DNA from: Nemertoderma westbladi
Taxonomy: Eukaryota; Xenacoelomorpha; Nemertodermatida; Nemertodermatidae
Length of the DNA stretch: 64,000 nt
Assembly: GCA_032718475.1 (NCBI GenBank)
Contig: JAUCBJ010001715.1
Span: 17,309-81,308 of the forward strand
Direction of reading: 5' to 3'
Of this stretch, positions 50,060-62,362 are shown piece after piece. The position numbers and the translations under genes are program-made. The notes below the pieces were generated by a model. The model made no database searches. It had not been told where the DNA came from and saw only the letters and a list, made by a program, of their open reading frames with translations. Position 1 is the first letter of the stretch, and each line of letters opens with the position of its first letter.

Positions 50060-50625
50060 GGCAATTCTTAAAGTGAAACATTTTCTGAAGGCAGACTTGG
50101 CAGCTACACATACAAACATTCAAACATTCATACAAACAGACATTGTAATATAGACAGACAATGCCGGTACAGTATGAGGCATGCCAGTCGGTATAGTGAA
50201 ACATTTTCTGAAGACAGCCTCGGTTGATACACATGCAGATATTCAGATACAGTCATTGTAATATAGACAGACCATACCAGTACAGTATACAGTATGAGGC
50301 ATGCCAGACCAGTCTGATTCAGAGACATTTTCTGATTCTGAATACAGACTTGGCTGCTACACCTGCAGGCATTCAGTTACTGACATTGTAATATAGACAG
50401 ACCATACCGGTACAGTATAGGTACAATGTGAGGCATGCCAGTTGGTATAGTGAAACATTTTATGAAGACAGCCTCAGTTGATACACATTCAGATACTGAC
50501 ATTGTAATATAGACAGACCATACCGGTACAGTAGGCCTATACACAGTATGAGGAATACCTGTCGGTATACTGAAACATTGTCTGAATACAGCCTCGGTTG
50601 TTATGTACACATTCAGGCAATAGGC
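50060..50625. repeat. Minisatellite of about 110-125-bp units
   Basis: Four to five degenerate units share GTGAAACATTTTCTGAAGAC, ATTGTAATATAGACAGACCA and TACAGTATGAGGCATGCCAG. Several overlapping minus-strand frames (for example 50377-50610) are repeat translations. Confidence 0.85.
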
Positions 50626-50695
50626 ATGTCGGGAAAGGGAAACTTTTTAGCTGAGTAGGCTAACCATCCACTTTCGATATCAGGATACGCAGATA

Positions 50696-52918
50696 GGGTA
50701 AGCTGGGGTAAAGTGAACCAGGGGTAAAGTGAACTAAAATTTTTACTTCAAAAGAAATAGTTCGAAAAGTTATTTTTAAAGTGGTAAATGGCCTTGTACT
50801 GGTAGCCTGTCATATAAATAACGTGTTATGAAACTTTTAATTGTAAATTAATTGAAATTATTTCATTTACAGCTCAAATTCTACATGGTCTCAGAAAAGT
50901 ACAAAAATTGAGTTATATAAACTTTCTGCATTACATTCTAATTTCAGTGTTTATAATATTTAATGTGAACAGATTTTCAAAAAAAATTGTGCAACTATTT
51001 CACAGAGGGTATATTTTGGTTTGAAATTGTCTTTTTTGAAGCAGCACCAAAATTTCAATCACAGTTGAAGTTTTACCTCTAGTTCACATTACCCCGTCGT
51101 TTTTAGAAATTCTGGGGTAAAGTGAACTAGCTATAATTTCAATTCTGATCTGTTTTTTCAGCTATAATTTATTAATATGTAAGGGCCCATATTACACTAG
51201 GCCTAGTTACATCTGTTATACCATACTTAGACTTATGCCTACATTTTGTACACTATCAACTAGGCCTATATACATTTCTTCATTCAGCATGTGGGTTTTG
51301 ATTAAAATAGACTAGTGCCTGAGTGTTTTTGTCTTGTTACTTGTCAGCATAATATATAGGCTCTTATACTGTTATATGGGTAGACCTACCTGTGTTGTGT
51401 TATATGTACCGGTACCATACTCACTCAGACTATTTACTTCACTGATGTTATTCTGCTTATACGATGCCACGAACTTATAAACCAGTTCCTGATAGCCGCC
51501 GATGTAAATACACGAATGAGAACCTTCAACTTTCCATTAATAGTGTAAAGGATGGAATGAGTAGCTATGCAGCTGCTGATAAATTCGGGGTGCCACGGAG
51601 CACGATAGCGAGGCATATGGCGGGAATTTCGTGTACCAAAGTAGGTGAAGGAAGACCACCATACCTATCAGCTACTGAAGAGCATGCTCTTGTGTCTACA
51701 GTGCAATCCTTGGCGGAATTTGGGTTTCCCCTTGGAAAAGTGGAGTTTTTAGACCTTTGTGAAGCCTTTCTTTCCAAGATTGGAAAGGAGATGTTGTTTC
51801 CAAAGAATGCTGGTCGACCTGGTGAAGAATGGTACCTCTCGTTTATGAAGCGGTGGAAGAAAGAACTCAGTGTACGCAAACCCGAATTGCTCACCTTAGC
51901 TAGAGCATTGGCATGTAATCGAGTTGTTGTTAATGCATGGTTTACGCTCCTCGAAGATAAACTGGAGAATATGGAGTTAAAGGACAAACCAGCACAAATA
52001 CTGAACTGTGATGAGAGTGGACTTTGCACAAACCCTGCTCTGAGTAAAATTATAACGAAACGTGGGACTAAGAATCCTGTCAATGTTGTACCAGGTTCCG
52101 GGAAGGAACAGTTTACGATACTCTCCACAGTAAGTGCAGCTGGGCATAACTACCCACCATTTGTTGTCTATCAGGGAAAGAATCTGTATGCTGAGTGGAT
52201 GCAAGGTGGTCCTTCAGGAGCTCTTTATGGGGTTACAAACAATGGGTGGATGGAGACTGATGTTTTCTTTGAGTATTTCAAGCAGCTATGCCATGTCTGG
52301 CTTCGTGAGGTTCCACGGCCAATTCTTCTCATATATGATGGCCATATGAGCCACATCTCTCTAAGAGTCGTTGAAATGGCTGTTGAACAGCAAGTTATGA
52401 TCCTGTGCCTTCCTAGCCACTGCTCCCACCTTCTTCAACCCCTTGATGTTGGAATATTCAAACCTGCTAAGTCAATCTGGCGTGAAATCCTGAAGACATA
52501 CTACAAAGATTCAAGGCTCAAACAAGTAGGTAAATCTGCATTTCCATCATTGTTGAAGAAACTCTATAACAAGGCATTTGTACCAGCCCATATAGTAAGT
52601 TCATTTGGCAAGACTGGTATCTTTCCTATAGATCGCACAGCCATTGCTACAGATAAGCTAGCACCTGGAGATGTTTTTGACAGAGACCAGCCTGTGCTAC
52701 AAATGAATACTTCCATAATTAACACTGACAACGTCGTACCCGATGCTGCAGAGGCTATTGAAGAAGTGAGTTCATCTGAATTGTCAGCAGAGGGAGGGAC
52801 CGCTGGATCTACATTAACAGCTTCCCTGGTTATTGCGCCAACAATATTTGGTGCCAGTTCCCAGCTCCCCTCAGATGGACCCATCAGGATACGCAGATAT
52901 GCATTAGGTAGGTAGAAT
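50696..52918 (+). mobile_element. Pogo/CENP-B-like DNA transposon (approximate extent)
   Basis: An intact transposase gene is preceded by a 0.77-kb leader with repeated GGGGTAAAGTGAAC motifs (50705-50735 and 51115-51130), which look like subterminal repeats. I found no inverted counterpart downstream, so the right end and target duplication are not defined and the element may lack its 3' terminus. Confidence 0.55.
51464..52915 (+). CDS. Pogo/Tigger-type transposase (483 aa)
   Basis: The N-terminal psq-type helix-turn-helix spans about residues 15-55 (SSYAAADKFGVPRSTIARHM). A CENP-B/Tc5-type second helix-turn-helix follows (about 70-150, with GRPGEEWYLSFMKRW). The DDE_1 catalytic domain comes next, with Asp183 (ILNCDESGLCTNP), Asp292 (LLIYDGHMSH) and Asp328 (LLQPLDVGIFKPAK), a DD35D spacing. 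The reading frame is uninterrupted and all three catalytic residues are present, so it may be recently active or retained. Such proteins bind inverted repeats of their element and cut and paste at TA. The C-terminus is short and ends where a GT-containing sequence (TTAGGTAGG) could be a splice donor. Host domestication cannot be judged from one sequence. Confidence 0.9.
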   Translation: MPRTYKPVPDSRRCKYTNENLQLSINSVKDGMSSYAAADKFGVPRSTIARHMAGISCTKVGEGRPPYLSATEEHALVSTVQSLAEFGFPLGKVEFLDLCEAFLSKIGKEMLFPKNAGRPGEEWYLSFMKRWKKELSVRKPELLTLARALACNRVVVNAWFTLLEDKLENMELKDKPAQILNCDESGLCTNPALSKIITKRGTKNPVNVVPGSGKEQFTILSTVSAAGHNYPPFVVYQGKNLYAEWMQGGPSGALYGVTNNGWMETDVFFEYFKQLCHVWLREVPRPILLIYDGHMSHISLRVVEMAVEQQVMILCLPSHCSHLLQPLDVGIFKPAKSIWREILKTYYKDSRLKQVGKSAFPSLLKKLYNKAFVPAHIVSSFGKTGIFPIDRTAIATDKLAPGDVFDRDQPVLQMNTSIINTDNVVPDAAEAIEEVSSSELSAEGGTAGSTLTASLVIAPTIFGASSQLPSDGPIRIRRYALGR

Positions 52919-55688
52919 GGTACCATAAGTACTTCTAATGTACCGGTACCGGTAGGTTTAATTTATTATAAGTTTGATATTTACTGTATATAATACCAGT
53001 ATTTATAAAATTAAATTGTATTTTTTTTAATTTAGGCCTAGGCCTACCTAAGAGTTGGCTAGACATATTTGTATTTTGTGCCGTTAATCATTATAATTAG
53101 TATAATTTTTTTAAGCCTAGGACTATTGTTTTTCAACAATGGTCCATGGAATATTTACTGATTTAAACGTTTCATTATACTGTAGGCCTACTTTGTTTAA
53201 TTAATTACAAGCCTACTGGTAAAGGCATTTAATATTTGCTTAGCTTATTCTCGTAGGTCTTATATTGTTGGGGTGCCGTCCTGTACAAATAGGCCTACAG
53301 TGTGAACAGTGTTAATACAGTGTTACCGTAATTACCAGCACTACTACTGTATATGTGCTTTGTCTACTGTAGTTTAAGATAGATACCGTATAGTCCAGTA
53401 CGTACTGTATATTCTCAATGTCAGTCAGTCAGTTAGTCAAACCACTGTAGGTGCGGCGGATGGCCTGCCTGGCCGCTTGTGATTCTGAATTCAATAATTA
53501 TCTTTGATGGTTTTTCAGCAGGCCAATACGAATAGCTACCACCTTTTGCTGTCACATTCTTATTACTGTAACTTGTCACATTCTACAGTACCACCTTTTA
53601 CTGTCACATTCTTATTATTCTTATTATTCATTCTTATATATACTGTATGTACCAGTAGGCCCTTTTGCAGTTTATGTAAATTTATTGATATTTTTCACAC
53701 ATGACGTGTAGTATATACTGTACGTACATGTACAATATGGTACGTGGTTAAAAAACTTTTCAAATTTTTACCGGGATCTAATTAACATAATTTATGTAAT
53801 TATTTTTAAAATGAAACTAATCCTAGATGGATGATCTTCAAGTGCCAAAAATTTTATCATTTGTGCACAATGGGGAGGAGTTCATGAAACGACTGTACAG
53901 TATGTCCAAAATTTTGATAAAGGCTCATGTTAAAAATTATTTTCAAAGAACACTTTTTTCCACATTTTTTACACTTTGACATATTTTAACAACCAAAACA
54001 AAATTTAATAATTGGTTATAGGATTTATGTGGGGTGTAAACCCCCTATCCCAGTCACCATTCATGTCAAATCTCAAATGAACTCGTGAATTTGCGAAAAA
54101 GACTTTTCTAGGCCTATTTGAAATTTATTAATTTCATTCGGCAGAAAAATCATGTAACTGTAATTCTAATCGCTTAATGTTTATAGATAATTAAACGTGT
54201 TTAAAATATACTGTAGGCTACCGTTTATAATGTTAATGTAATATATTGCACATTGAAAATTAATTTGAAGTTTATGGTTATATGGTAATTTAATTTTGTT
54301 GTCCATCGAAATGTTAGATTGCACTCAACCCACCGAAAAATAATGTTACAAGGGTTTTCCGTCCGTCAGTTTTCTCATTTTTGCAGCGTCATATCTTCCT
54401 CAACTGCTGTCTGTCTGTCCTTTAACATATAACCGACAGCTGAACAGACTAACATACAATGTGAAAGCATGCCATCAATCAAGAGAGCGGACATCAGAAA
54501 TTAAATCACCAACCATGAAAACCCATAACGAAATTTTAGCAAGTTGGTTTCTTTCATTCATATTACTTTGACAGACAGATTGTTGGACAAACAGAGGAAT
54601 CGACAAATTCAACAAAATCGAAAAAAAAACACATTTAGGCCTATACTATCATAGTAGGTTGTAGGACAGACAGACAGACATACAGTTAAACAGGCATAAT
54701 AGACTTCATTTATAGTGACAACTGACATCGGGAATGAAATGAGCGACCAAGAAAACAAAAAGGTTTTGATTCAGTGAAAACGGACTTTGGAATTATATCT
54801 GCGGCCAGGACAACCCCCATAACAAAACTTTTAGGTAGGGGGAATGTTTGTGCTAATTTACTTTACTAATGTGATTTGCTTTTTGCCATCAAATTTAGGT
54901 TCTTTCAGAAACGGCACTTATTTATTTCTACAACTTCTGCAGTAGCCTACTGTACAGTGATGTTGTGTTTATACGTAGCTTTCTAAAAGTAGAGCAAGTA
55001 ATGAAGTTGCGGGGTTTTACCATTCGTTTATTAGCCAAATTCAAGAATTCCCCACCACTAGAGTAAAGCCATATAAGATCAGCATTTTTAATCATTTTAA
55101 CCCTTTGTACGGTGTCGTCGCATTACGGCTAATGTCGCGTTACGGCTAATTTTTTGAAAGAGTAGCCGTACCGCGACTTTCAAAGTCGCGTTACGGCTAA
55201 TCTATTGTCTTGGTTTTACATAGGGAATCATTATCAATATTATTCTATGGTGTTAACGTGATGAGGTCCGAAAAATGAGGTCCCAAAAATGTAATGTAAT
55301 AATGTCAAGAATTCCCCACCACTAGAGTTAAGCCATCTAAGATCAGCGTTTTTAATCATTTTAACCCTTTGTACTAACCTGCATAATCTATTAACAAGCA
55401 TGTGTTAACTTGTGTTAAATATTTTGGTTCATTCAACCCAGTTTGAGTTTCAGTTCTATATAAATGGAACTTTGTCGCCACCTAACGACGACTATACCAA
55501 CCCGTATCTCTAACCTGATCCTCTATACTAAAATGTGTACCGGACGGTTCAAATACAATTAATATTTATGTGTTTGTTCCATTGTCGTTTAAGATAGAGC
55601 AATAATTTCCTCAAATATAGTGTACTGGTATTAAATTTAAATATAACTTGTGTATTACAAAGTAAAATAAACAAAAACACTTTATTAG
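52919..55688. other. Non-coding spacer with a 70-bp direct repeat
   Basis: No gene recognised on either strand. A 70-bp sequence starting TCAAGAATTCCCCACCACTA occurs at 55041-55110 and again at 55305-55374. Between them are repeated CGCGTTACGGCTAAT motifs in both orientations. Short ACAGACAGACAG tracts lie at about 54665. Confidence 0.5.
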
Positions 55689-56764
55689 GAGCCCGCTTGA
55701 CAGCGGGATACTTACTGTAAGATTCTCAGGGATACTTTCTGTAAAAAATCTCAGGATACATTACACTGACTGACATACTGACTGACTGACATTTATCTAG
55801 GTTAAGGCACTTCCTGCCTGGCGATTTTGATGAAATTTTGCAAGTACATTGCTTTGTTGGTTCATAATCGCGTTACAAAATTTCAGATCGATTCTATGTG
55901 TGGTATTCGATATATTTAGTTTTTTGACATTGTTTTGTCGCGAAATTAAAAGCAATGGTAAAGTAACAGCTGGTGTTCATGATGAAATATGGCTTAATAT
56001 GTTATACACAGTCATAGAAAAACGTGTTGGTTGCCAAGCTTTACTAGTAGGCTATAAGGAAAGGCAATGTTTACTCACACATAAGCTGTTGGTTTCTAAT
56101 GTATTACCCCATAAGCTGATTGCTCTCCCAGTGCTTCCTAAGGGTATATCTACAATAAGGTTACTCACTCTGCTATGTTAGGGGGTGGATCAGGAGAATG
56201 AATTTTAGTTACACAAAGCAGTGTGTTGTGTCCTATTGCAGTCGATACTCACTGTGGATTGCAAAATGTTTTATAGTTGACCTACACTATAATACAGTAG
56301 TTGCATGTATTTAAGGAGCCTGCTCTGGCCTACCGCTTAAGGAGTACCTACAAATATTACATATTCACATAGAATTCACTGGGAAGAGATATTCCGCTTG
56401 ACGACGGGGTAATACCTATAGAAGGAAACTAAATTTGTTATTTGGCTCTATTCGTTGTTATTTATCTGGTTGTGCATCATGGGCATTTTTTATAAATATT
56501 CGGTAATCGCATCTTATATCTTGTAAACGTTCTTGATAATGAAATTATTTGCTTCATATTATATTTTTGTTAGTGGTAGCTAAGTTGCATTTTTTATTAT
56601 GTGGGGCGAGCCACAAAGTCAGCTAGCCTCACGCCTTGCAGTTTAGACAATTTTAGTTTACTTACTGCTGACTGACATAGTTCTTTGTAATAGTCTTGGC
56701 TAGGATTTTTCCCCCGGGCTCCTTCCAGCCAGCTTGCTGGCTTTCTAGTGATGTAGTGAAACAC
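55689..56764. other. Possible Helitron-like or inverted-end element
   Basis: The left end AGGAGCCCGCTTGACAGCGGG can form a CCCGCT/AGCGGG hairpin. Near the right end is CGGGCTCCT (inverted to the left end), then a 7-bp-stem hairpin AGCCAGC/GCTGGCT (56727-56742) and CTAG at 56745-56748. These features recall Helitron-type termini but are short. The frame 55849-56181 (110 aa) has no recognisable domain. Confidence 0.3.
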
Positions 56765-57088
56765 TTATGCAACCGTACAAAACTATACTGAGATTCATAA
56801 TTCCCACATTGTAAACCGCCAATCACGAGCGTTTGTTTCCGTTAATTTTTTTTATAGGTTGTGATATATATACTGTAAAAAACGACCATCGACCTACTTA
56901 CTGAGTGACAGCCACCGTCCAGACCATACCCGTATGACACCTTTCCTACAATAGCTTAGTCCAGCTATTGGGTCGTTTAGCAGTTTATGTTCTACTCTAG
57001 TATAGCAAAAAGTCCAACTGTAGGCCTATTGTTTAGTATTTTTTATATAAATTTATACAACATCAATATAACCTCTTTTGAGATTTCA

Positions 57089-57713
57089 ATGGATTCTGCA
57101 ACTGTGGAGTTCGATTCCATCCGTCACTATTTCACCGACAACGAATGGGAGTTAATGAGCATCTTCGATAGGCGTCGTTCGTTAGCCTTGAAGGAACAAT
57201 TCGAGATGCTGACATCTTTAGGTTTTAACGAACTCAGAGCCAAGCCAATAGAACCCCCAGATTTTATGAAGGAAAAGACTAATAGAGTGTCTGGGAGGAA
57301 AGTTATTCCTGAAGATAAGGTAGTTGGTATCAATGACGAACCGATGGATGTTTTAGTTGAAGACGAAGAAGAAGATGGATCACTCTCTATGGATCACTCC
57401 ATATTTGAGGATATTGTTGTCGATGTTTGTGAGGATGATTCAGACAAGGAATCTGTGGCCTGTACCAACTCGGATCTGGTACTTCCTTATTACAGAAGGA
57501 ACGCGACGGATTCTCCGCCAGGTCCGTATGAATGGTACAGCGACAGCATCGAGCGTAGCGAGGGAAGTATCAGCAGTCCGAGTGAAGAACGAAGTCTCGA
57601 TTCTGAGATGGAAGAGGTAAATGAAACGGAGTGGGGTGAATCCAAGTCCATAGATAACTCCGGTAATTATTCTAGTGGCGTGGATATTCTTACTAAAACT
57701 GGAGAGAATCACG
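57089..57713 (+). CDS. PRDM9-like gene copy 2, exon 1 (KRAB-like domain and acidic region)
   Basis: Start MDSATVEFDSIRHYF. KRAB-like domain at about residues 6-60, including YFTDNEWELMSIFDRRRSLA. Then a linker (SGRKVIPEDKVVG) and an acidic region to residue 208. The start at 57089 is preferred over the upstream in-frame ATG at 56987 because homology with copy 1 begins here and the upstream residues are hydrophobic, low-complexity sequence. The exon ends AATCACG|GTGGTT in phase 1, identical to copy 1. The acidic tail is longer than in copy 1, with an extra stretch around SKSIDNSGNYSSG. Confidence 0.88.
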
Positions 57714-58435
57714 GTGGTTGAAAACGGCCATATTAATTAAATAATTTATAGAGTTTTTATATATTTCCCGAAGGAATATTATTTATCTCAGAAAAAAGTT
57801 TACCCGAATCGCGCTACTATCAACACCAGGAAAATACCATGAAATATTTATTGCGAAAAATTATTGGGGTAAAACAAAAATACTTTAAGTATTCCTATTT
57901 ATTCACATTATTTTCCCAGATCTGTAATTACCTCAGCATTTATTAATTAATTTAACATAATTAATTAGAAAACTCCCCATTCCACAGTCTCTGCCATATC
58001 GTTTGCTGCTATTATTTCCCGTTATGTTTTATTAATGTTCTTTTATAGCGACAACAATTTACATCCCCCAATTTAAACTTTATTCACGGGAACTTTATTC
58101 ATTCAATGTCATTGATTATTCATTAACCATACAAATGTTTATCTTTATAAATGTTTATTCATTTGTATATTGTGGGGCGAGCCACGAAGTGAGCGAAGCC
58201 TTAGCATATGGGTGCCATTGGAGAGTTGTCTGTCGCCGTCGTCGTCGACGTCGTAAATATTTGATCGCTAATTACTCGTTTATTCCTTAATGAAATTAAA
58301 CGAAACTTTGTACGTATGTAGTCCGACATTAGTTTAGAAACAATCTGAAATTTGGTCGAAAACGAATTGCTTAAATTGTGAAATTGCTTAAAATGTCCGT
58401 AAATTACAATTTTTTTCTAACCCTACACAATAAGG

Positions 58436-59416
58436 TACGGTGGCCCAGAACGGCCAAGAAACTTTTTAAATGTGAAAGTGTACTTTTCAGTGATAAAGTG
58501 TTATTTTCAGTGTGGAAATGATCTTTTCACTGTGAAAGTGTAAATTTGAAAGTGCGAAAGTGTAAATTTGAAAGTGAGAAAGTGTAAATTTGAAAGTGAG
58601 AAAGTGTAAATATGAAAGTGCGAAAGTGTAAATTTGAAAGTGCGAAAGTGTAAATTTGAAAGCTAGAAACATGGTGGGATTTTTAAATTTAGACTGCTGG
58701 ACTAGTGATCGACCATGCCCTGTCTGACTGTTGTGCTGTTCCAGCTGCTCCAGCTATCCCCCACTGGCGCTGGTATGTATACAGGCATCAGTATTTGCTT
58801 TGTCATATCATCATGTAGTCTGCTGGCCTTTGGCTCTGCGCCCTGGGCGCACTGTGTGGTGCAGTCAGTCTGTCAGAGCTGTGGCAGCAGAAACGTTCTT
58901 TAGCATAACGGTACTGTCAGACTGTACTGTTATGTATGTACTTTCGCACTCTCAAATTTACACTTTCTCACTTTCAAATTTACACTTTCTCACTTTCAAA
59001 TTTACATTTTCGCACTTTCAAATTTACACTTTCTCACTTTCAAATTTACACTTTCGCACTTTCAAATTTACACTTTCGCACTTTCAAATTTACACTTTCG
59101 CACTTTCAAATTTACACTTTCGCACTTTCAAATTTACACTTTCGCACTTTCAAATTTACACTTTCGCACTTTCAAATTTACACTTTCGCACTCTCAAATT
59201 TACACTTTCTCACTCTCAAATTTACACTTTCTCACTTTCAAATTTACACTTTCGCACTTTCAAATTTACACTTTCGCACTCTCAAATTTACACTTTCTCA
59301 CTTTCAAATTTACACTTTCGCAATGAAAAGATCATTTTCACACTGAAAAGATCATTTTCACACTAAAAAGAACACTTTACATTTAAAAAGTTGCTTGGCC
59401 GTTCTGGGCCACCGTA
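58436..59416. mobile_element. Foldback element, TACGGTGGC family, filled with 21-bp repeats
   Basis: The termini are TACGGTGGCCCAGAACGGCC on both ends in inverted orientation, continuing into AACTTTTTAAATG and then long arms of CACTTTCAAATTTACACTTT-type repeats. Direct 6-bp duplications ATAAGG flank it (58430-58435 and 59417-59422). The left arm is about 240 bp and the right about 490 bp, separated by about 260 bp of unrelated sequence. The 211-aa and 136-aa plus-strand frames here are repeat translations. The first nine terminal bases equal those of the MITE at 39881-40034, and the target size is the same. Confidence 0.85.
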
Positions 59417-60057
59417 ATAAGGGGATATAATAACATAATACCCAGTAAAATACTTACGGTTTACACCATGACACGTAGTATAGATTAAGGTAACAGAGAC
59501 AAAGTTATGAAACCGAAACCAAATTCGTCACATACATTCGTAGAATCCAGAAATAGGTCATGTAAATTATAACAATATAATATTTATTTATTACAAAAAA
59601 AAGAAATCAAATTACTAAATAATTCTAGTAAGAGTAACTAACAATAAACTTTATTGTAAAATTTATAATAACATATATGATTGACGATACCAATAAATTT
59701 TGGGTGTTTTTCATTCATTTTGGTTTAGATAAAATTGGATTTGGGGGGCATTTCTTTGTTTATTTTATGTTGAATAATTATTGTTTTTGGTGTTCGTGAA
59801 ATTTTATTGTGAAGCCCAAAAAAAATTTTTTGGGTTCCCGATATTTTTATTTTGTGACATTGTTTAAATTATCGATAATAAATGAGAATATTGATATTAA
59901 TCAAAATTAACACAACCAAATTAAATATATATATAAAGAGTTGATCGATAGGGTATTTCAGTATTATATATTTATTATAGGAAGGGATCTAGGGGTCTTT
60001 TATACATTTGTTTATGTGGATCTCAACAGCTCGGCCGTGGGCTAGTATTGTGTCGTT

Positions 60058-60204
60058 ATGTCTCGTCCACGAAGACCGGCCCCATCGCCAAACCCAAGTC
60101 CACGCCCAGATCTGCGACCACCACGGAGGCAAAGAGAACTCGATCTCAGCAGTGCAAATTGCAATTTCGCATTGTTTAAATTGATGAGATATATTTTTAT
60201 GTAA
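60058..60204 (+). other. Short Arg/Pro-rich open frame in the intron of copy 2
   Basis: ATG at 60058 opens a 48-codon frame starting MSRPRRPAPSPNPSPRPDLR and ending at a TAA near 60202. It is absent from the intron of copy 1. The GC-rich composition is unlike the surrounding AT-rich intron, so it probably belongs to an inserted retro-sequence or TE 5' region. No family is recognised and coding status is uncertain. Confidence 0.3.
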
Positions 60205-60515
60205 AATTTTTATAAATTTTGCTGACTTTAATAGCCTAAAAGAAACTACCCTCTTGCTCAGTGTGGGCGATTACACTAACTTTTATTAACACCGCGTGAT
60301 AATACCAAGTTGGAAACTTCTAGAGATTTACATTTGGTATATTTTGCATCATAAATAAGTTCCCCAAAATAGCGCGAATATCTCGAGATATGCGAATATT
60401 ATTCATTAAATCAATCAATATATCTACGAATAATAAGATTTCAAAATGTGATATTATTAATAACCAATTAAAACGTCAATAAAATTAGTAATTAATTAAA
60501 CATGGCCGCTTTCAG

Positions 60516-62362
60516 CCACAGAAGGGAACTTAGTAACTTTATCTCCGACCGATATTATCAGGGAAACAGGAGGTTTTCATTCGCCATCGTTTATCGTTCC
60601 AACTGATTCCATCAAGGAAATAAAAGAACAGCTGGAATGTTTTCCCGATGTGGATCTATCTGATACAGCAATCGATCTGTTGGATGATGTCAGTTCCGGT
60701 AAACACTCGGATATTGTTGGTCCATCTGTACCGAGTCTCGTAGAATCGGTTAACGATAAACTCGCTAACAGTTTGGGTCGCGTTGGTTCCGAAGCCAGAT
60801 GGACTTCTACTGGGGGAAGTCCGGCCTCAGTAGCCGAGGGAGAAGAAATAGCTGAAGAGATTTCGGGTTCTTCTACAGTTGATTCGGATTTAAATGTCAT
60901 TGTCTCTCCTAAATCGATGTCTCCTTTCGAACCCCGAAGTGGTTTACGTCCCAGAAAGGAGGTCGATTACGCCAACCGCAACTGCCCAATAAAATCCTTC
61001 AATAACTTTATATTCTGCGACCTTTGCGGCGAGGAATATAATGATTTACAGTGTCCGATGCACGGGGAGTTTAACTTCGTACCGAATACCGAAACCACTC
61101 GTGGAGGAAGGAACCGGGGCAGCAGAACAATTCCCTCGTGTTTGGAGATAAAGAAATCTCAGATTCATAATAAAGGAGTGTTTACAAAGGTCGACTTGAA
61201 TCCGGGGACATTATTTGGCCCTTATGATGGAGAGAGGAAACCTGGTAAACCTAAACCCGGCAAGTCTGACGGTTGCAGCTGGTTGATGTTGGACGATGTG
61301 GGTAAATACTTTACTGTCAGCGGGAGATGGGAGTTCAAGTCTAATTGGATGCGCTACGTAAACTGCGCCAAATGGGAGGAGGAACAAACAGTTTGTGCTT
61401 TCCAGTTCAGAGAGGATATGTATTATCGGGTCTGTAAACCAGTTGCAGCCGGTACGGAACTCCTGGTTTGGTACGGAAAGGAATACGCGGAGGAATTGGG
61501 AATAATTACCAAACAACCGAAGAATAAGAAATTGGGGATGAAAGTTATGGAAGACGGGATGATTATGTGTACCGGGTGTGGAAGTTACCGGTCCGATAAT
61601 CAGGAGGCAATTCTTAGACACCAGGGCAGTCGAGGTGGATGTGCTGAGCGGAAGAGATTAGATTTAGTTCACGATAAGAGTTTACATAAATTCCCTTGCG
61701 AACATTGCGACGTCGTCTACACCGTGGAATCTTTCCTCGTTTCCCATTTAAAACGGAAACACAATGAACCCGGCTCTACCCCAACAGGTTCGGGTTCCAA
61801 CGTTCCGACTGGTCCCAAGAAACATTCCAGTTCAGATAAACCAGTTGATAGTTTGGGATGTAGTTCTTGTGGGAAAGTGTTTGGATGTAAATCCCAACTA
61901 ATGGAGCACGAAAGGGTTCACTCTGGTGAGAAACCGTTCAGCTGCTCTACATGTAGTAAAGCTTTCAGCCATCAGTCCAGTCTAACGACCCACCAACGCA
62001 CTCACTCTGGGGAGAAACCGTTCAGCTGCTCTACATGTAGTAAAGCTTTCAGCAAACAGTCCAATCTAACACGCCACCAACGCACTCACTCTGGCGAGAA
62101 ACCGTTCCAATGTATTATGTGCAGCAAAGCTTTCTCACAGAACGGCTCTCTAATAAAACACAATCGTACTCACACTGGAGATAAACCCTACAGTTGCAAC
62201 GTCTGTAGTAAATCATTCACTCAGATTGCCAGTCTAACAACCCACCAACGCATCCACACAGGAGATAAACCGTACATCTGTGACACTTGCGGTAAAGCGT
62301 TCTCCGTTTCATCCAACCTATCGACCCATAAACGCAACCAGCACAGCGAGAAGAATCAGTAA
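60516..62362 (+). CDS. PRDM9-like gene copy 2, exon 2 (SSXRD-like, zinc knuckle, PR/SET, six-finger array; intact)
   Basis: Joined to exon 1 this gives about 821 aa (human PRDM9 is 894). In protein numbering, approximately: SSXRD-like motif [12 protein letters not shown] near 346-358, zinc knuckle [17 protein letters not shown] near 373-389, and PR/SET domain near 411-540. The last includes [20 protein letters not shown] and ELLVWYGKEYAEELGI, the cofactor pocket and catalytic Tyr region of PRDM9. A proximal finger ([15 protein letters not shown]) follows, then six tandem C2H2 fingers ending [17 protein letters not shown]9 trimethylates H3K4/K36 at sites bound by its fingers and directs meiotic double-strand breaks in vertebrates. 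All core residues that I can check are present, so methyltransferase activity is plausible. AATAAA lies at about 62455. A role in recombination in this animal is an inference. Confidence 0.9.

Larger units (their letters stand above)
57714..60515 (+). other. Intron of PRDM9-like copy 2, bounded by inverted repeats
   Basis: 2.8-kb GT-AG intron with the same GTGGTTGAAAACGGCCAT start and ATGGCCGCTTTCAGCCAC end as copy 1, and the same pair of possible acceptors (60515 and 60521). It contains a 981-bp foldback element (58436-59416) and a short Arg/Pro-rich frame at 60058-60204. Confidence 0.78.

Noticed and set aside
51565-52128. 187-aa minus-strand frame
   Set aside because: Shadow of the pogo transposase gene on the opposite strand.
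56987-57088. Upstream ATG as the start of PRDM9-like copy 2
   Set aside because: The 34 residues it would add are hydrophobic low-complexity sequence and are not matched in copy 1, where homology begins at the later ATG.
58731-59366. 211-aa and 136-aa open frames rich in LSNLHFRTFKFT-like repeats
   Set aside because: They translate the 21-bp repeats of the foldback element; the same sequence is open in two frames, as expected for a repeat whose length is a multiple of three.
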